Source: Echinicola arenosa | GTDB lineage: Bacteria; Bacteroidota; Bacteroidia; Cytophagales; Cyclobacteriaceae | Length of the DNA stretch: 64,000 nt | Assembly (NCBI RefSeq): GCF_014841125.1 | Contig: NZ_JACYTQ010000010.1 | Span: forward strand, 93,815-157,814 | Reading direction: 5' to 3' | Part shown: positions 62,601-64,000 of the stretch, one piece after another | Numbering within the stretch: the stretch's first letter is position 1 | Layout of the letters: every line of letters begins with the position of its first letter | The notes under the pieces: generated by a model | Database searches by the model: none | What the model was told of the DNA's origin: nothing | Seen by the model: the letters and a program-made list of their open reading frames with translations, nothing else | Made by a program: the position numbers and the translations under genes

Positions 62601-63177
62601 TATTAATTCTCGATTCTAATTCAATTTTTAGTTCATTAATCCATTTAAATCGCTTCTTTTTATAGTCTAACCCAAGTTCTTTCCAAAGAATGTTTTTAAT
62701 GTTTTCTAGGTCAGAATCTTCTAATCCTTGTATCTGACTGCTTAATCTGTCGGAATAATAGATGTCCTCCTTTGGATTGAATATTTGTTCAGGTAAATCT
62801 CCGAAGTTCGTATTCCTACTAGTGCCAATTGGATTTCTTGAAGAAATAAATAAAAACTTGAGTTTTTTATACTTTTTATGGTATTCTTTCTCTATAAAAG
62901 TTGCAACAGTTTTTCTAATTTTTTCAGGTGTCGCATCAGTTGAAACTTGAAATACTGTATCATCAGAGATTAAATCAATTGCCGGATGTTTTAAAGCTAT
63001 TGTATCCGCTCTTGTATAATCTGTGCTGTAAATGATTGTAAATAGCTCTCCAAATATCTTTTCTGCAATTTGTGCTTTGTCTGTCAAGTTGATGTGTGTA
63101 TCAAGCTTGATAGCAGTGGTTAATAATGCTAATCCAAAATTTATATCCTTTATTATGTTTCCTGATGCAAAGTTCAT
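59683..63177 (-). CDS. SMEK-type N-terminal domain, STAND-like P-loop NTPase and helical-repeat protein; candidate antiphage system
   Basis: 1164 residues. The N-terminal ~115 residues match the SMEK-domain pattern of predicted conflict-system effectors: AIDLISDDTVFQVSTDATPEKIRKTVATFIEKEYHKKYKKLKFLF, with a D-x(n)-FQVS strand that resembles a nuclease-type core (Asp68, Gln77). The central NTPase has Walker A GFPSTGKT (235-242), Walker B ILVIDD (291-296) and a sensor-like FVSRY. The last ~600 residues are a Leu-rich alpha-helical repeat region (for example LGKIDIDYAKKLLCELPIEDL). Effector-NTPase-sensor order is that of Avs/STAND defence proteins. Function is inferred. Confidence 0.6.
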   Translation of the reverse strand: MNFASGNIIKDINFGLALLTTAIKLDTHINLTDKAQIAEKIFGELFTIIYSTDYTRADTIALKHPAIDLISDDTVFQVSTDATPEKIRKTVATFIEKEYHKKYKKLKFLFISSRNPIGTSRNTNFGDLPEQIFNPKEDIYYSDRLSSQIQGLEDSDLENIKNILWKELGLDYKKKRFKWINELKIELESRINKEGTSILDFENNLIYYTKQEERLIENFEKEIDFENKNTFLITGFPSTGKTTVAFDIARRVQTDKNKGYYPFYIKIKANENLSFADFYDDVEKIGYNPAILVIDDIHLNFPLANELLLKSQQYSNIIFLFVSRYITKDLRKDLYTETEDIFEVLKDSKLSFEKFNSDNFYKEKLSGIIEKHKNYKQKKGYDLKVGNPLKIFDLTKKNLFKLRLILKDWQESNNTLSELDDTQLNKNLYSRFLKGLNPTDQKLLLRYASLYSFEIPFSKSVVDDSSEKDGLFFTEDFNESLFMHSSFSDLLIDAYLFYNKPEFKQQFNSQKERFIFSNITDYISENTSKAFCDYPDNIYQIFYNLGINKEQWIFSELQKSTDSFFALVKYFQNSNSANSEELKNILQLTKIYSRKNYEKLVSKLIVENDNRTNVLKRGENSLLTLSYAHYSIHPKNKGLKNRIYEVFSDGELKDIILSANISKITLAFKYLQDIKIRHQLVSILSKEQWVDIFNNVPFKFLGNSLTEIKTINSELAFYIYNNLDEEYISSKIGRTHFDNITKTLSEINVLGNRKAKYILKNISQDRLQKSIAFVTVPQIGIGLSRLKKIDQTISLDIANSLNAELIYRKLIRSDLNDFGRVLVEINNVSEELTSQILSHIEEQNDLEEKFNSSKIRGKEISHILESLHKVGARKYGKFLLDNAHPDIIYGRILSSSVSISSHIIKSVGYFDKGLAEKYMDSYFKSNLVEKLESKQILLTHLPNIFNDFSSINFVKAKTFFSSLDNYLFVKKGLAREVKLPGLANAFNVLKKYDRTKIDEIIKNLNSHNIFKHKITESSAESLFSSIAILNKLSPSTTDSMIKTYKGKMDTNQKVSIQFSQFCDSLYRLSKVDKDLALDLLIDFKPILIRSYKNVGFRKLSSGLNTLGKIDIDYAKKLLCELPIEDLKKKIDNISNNEHNVNGALGEIKKVDEMIWKKLYEYANA

Positions 63178-63194
63178 TTTACTTTATTGGATTC

Positions 63195-63280
63195 AGCATT
63201 GGCATAAAACAGCTCTTTTGGTTTTTTAGCGTTGGCTTATGTTTTGGAAAAAAACCAAATGTGCTGTTTGTGCGGTTGGC
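63195..63280. repeat. Palindromic element P2, 5' of the NTPase gene
   Basis: Arms at 63206-63227 and 63249-63270 around a loop containing GCGTTGGC, bounded by AGCATTGGC (63195-63203) and CGGTTGGC (63273-63280). Same orientation and architecture as P1, with TCTTTTG/CAAATGTG conserved and the rest of the stem diverged but co-varying. Confidence 0.65.
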
Positions 63281-63287
63281 TTTTTTC

Positions 63288-63350
63288 AGTATGAAACACA
63301 ACGGTTAATGTAAAATGCTTTTTAATGCATTTTTACATAGTGTTAGCCAC
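63288..63350. repeat. Palindromic element P3, attC-like
   Basis: Core ATGTAAAATGC (63308-63318) pairs with GCATTTTTACAT (63327-63338, one extra T). Left edge AGTATGAAACACAAC (63288-63302), right edge GTTAGCCAC (63342-63350). A structured stem with CAAC/GTTA outer ends and one unpaired base resembles an attC site. The edges complement the far ends of the two neighbouring genes. Confidence 0.6.
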
Positions 63351-63358
63351 TTTTTATT

Positions 63359-63856
63359 TTATCCTACATTGAGTATTACAATCTCTTTGTCATCAATTAA
63401 TTCTTCAAGACTCGCTTTAATAGCATCAATTCCTGCAATTTGAGCTTTTGCCAATTCAGGATCGTCATCCTCAGAAAATTCTTTGTTAAAGTTTATTAGT
63501 TCCTCCATTGGGAAATTTTCAGAATCCAATTTGTCAAGAAAAGCTTTCTTGTGATTATGTGTAAATATCATCAATGATGCTCCACGTTTTTCAGAAATCC
63601 AATCTGCAATTACATCAAATTCACTGGTCAAAAGATCGATTTTTTTATTCTCCTGAAGATAAATTAGAAGGTTTCCAAAAATATATCCAGACCATTCAAA
63701 GTCCTTTAGTTTTTTTGAGTATTCTTCTATGAAGCTCCAATAATTGTCAGTTACTGTCCTTTTGAATAAACTCTTCTTTATAATTATCTCAGAAGCTTCT
63801 TTTAAAGCATCCAATTTATCAGTTTTAATTATTCTAAAATCTGCTATTGCTGACAT
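63359..63856 (-). CDS. Uncharacterised cassette-borne protein (165 aa)
   Basis: No family recognised. Soluble, acidic, all-helical in appearance; MSAIADFRIIKTDKLDALKEASEIIIKKSLFKRTVTDNYWSFIEEYSKKLKDFEWSGYIFGNLLIYLQE, a middle GASLMIFTHNHKKAFLDKL and an acidic C-terminus (KEFSEDDDPEL). It is the only gene between the 9-bp inverted pair GTTAGCCAC/GTGGCTAAC (63342-63350, 63872-63880), so it behaves as a one-gene cassette. It could be an immunity or effector-modifier protein, but there is no direct evidence. Confidence 0.6.
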   Translation of the reverse strand: MSAIADFRIIKTDKLDALKEASEIIIKKSLFKRTVTDNYWSFIEEYSKKLKDFEWSGYIFGNLLIYLQENKKIDLLTSEFDVIADWISEKRGASLMIFTHNHKKAFLDKLDSENFPMEELINFNKEFSEDDDPELAKAQIAGIDAIKASLEELIDDKEIVILNVG

Positions 63857-63871
63857 TTCTTTTATTTAATT

Positions 63872-63964
63872 GTGGCTAACGCAAAGTGTTTTAAACGTAA
63901 TCTAGTCAAAAAAATAAACTATTTTCTTAAGACAATCAAGATTGCGTTTAAAACATAGTTGAAC
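63872..63964. repeat. Palindromic element P4, attC-like
   Basis: GTGGCTAAC (63872-63880), arm GTTTTAAACGTAATC (63888-63902), a 37-nt loop, arm GATTGCGTTTAAAAC (63940-63954, 14 of 15 pairing), then GTTGAAC (63958-63964), which fits the GTTRRRY core of attC sites; its complement GTTCAAC fits RYYYAAC. Confidence 0.6.
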
Positions 63965-64000
63965 GAAGCCGGTGAAGTGCTATGGGCATTTGTCTTTCAT

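Overview
The window looks like a chromosome segment of a marine-type Bacteroidota, most likely a Cyclobacteriaceae member (Echinicola/Cyclobacterium/Algoriphagus-like). The reasons are Bacteroidota-type -7 boxes (TAnnTTTG) without good Shine-Dalgarno sites, a single-subunit LptC lipoprotein, an LspA with a long insertion, DUF4783 beside nadC, LytTR regulation, and many SPI/SPII exported beta-barrel or lipoprotein genes. The genus is an inference; no rRNA or tRNA gene was seen.

Layout. (1) About 1-8.9 kb is an AT-rich accessory island: the 3' part of a type I restriction-modification methylase (hsdM) with hsdS, a DUF6922/AbiEii nucleotidyltransferase pair, a non-coding stretch with iteron-like TGTCCTACA repeats and palindromes, a P-loop replication helicase-like protein, a small helix-turn-helix protein, an unknown protein and a tyrosine recombinase. 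It reads as one end of an integrative element carrying defence genes. (2) 9.0-57.4 kb is ordinary core genome: riboflavin (ribH, ribD), aspartokinase, ABC exporter, nadC, gpmI, Na+/H+ antiporter, amino-acid dehydrogenase, anmK, coaX, envelope biogenesis (outer-membrane barrel, TPR protein, lptC, CorC-type protein, ppiD, an AsmA-like protein), rsmI, inositol monophosphatase, glyA, tatC, rpiB, udk, rdgB, a LOG protein, msrC, two DUF4382 lipoproteins, a CBM9-like protein, dgt, ileS and lspA. Rho-independent terminators separate most transcription units. (3) 57.4-64 kb is a second accessory region with all intact genes on the minus strand: a lipoprotein, a 5'-truncated group II intron, a 1164-residue SMEK-type/P-loop NTPase/helical-repeat protein that looks like a single-gene antiphage system, and a small unknown protein.

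The most notable signal is in region 3. The small gene at 63359-63856 lies between a perfect 9-bp inverted pair (GTTAGCCAC / GTGGCTAAC), each copy continuing into an imperfect palindrome. The big NTPase gene lies between a second, different inverted pair, and the group II intron remnant ends exactly at one of these termini. This is the geometry expected of integron gene cassettes with attC-type sites (an integrase-less cluster), although no IntI gene is in the window and the core bases only partly match the classical consensus.

A second notable pattern is that at least six core genes have a TAnnTTTG box only 3-4 nt before the start codon, which would place the transcription start at or next to the ATG. 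This suggests systematic leaderless mRNAs. All functional assignments rest on motif recognition by eye; no database search was run.
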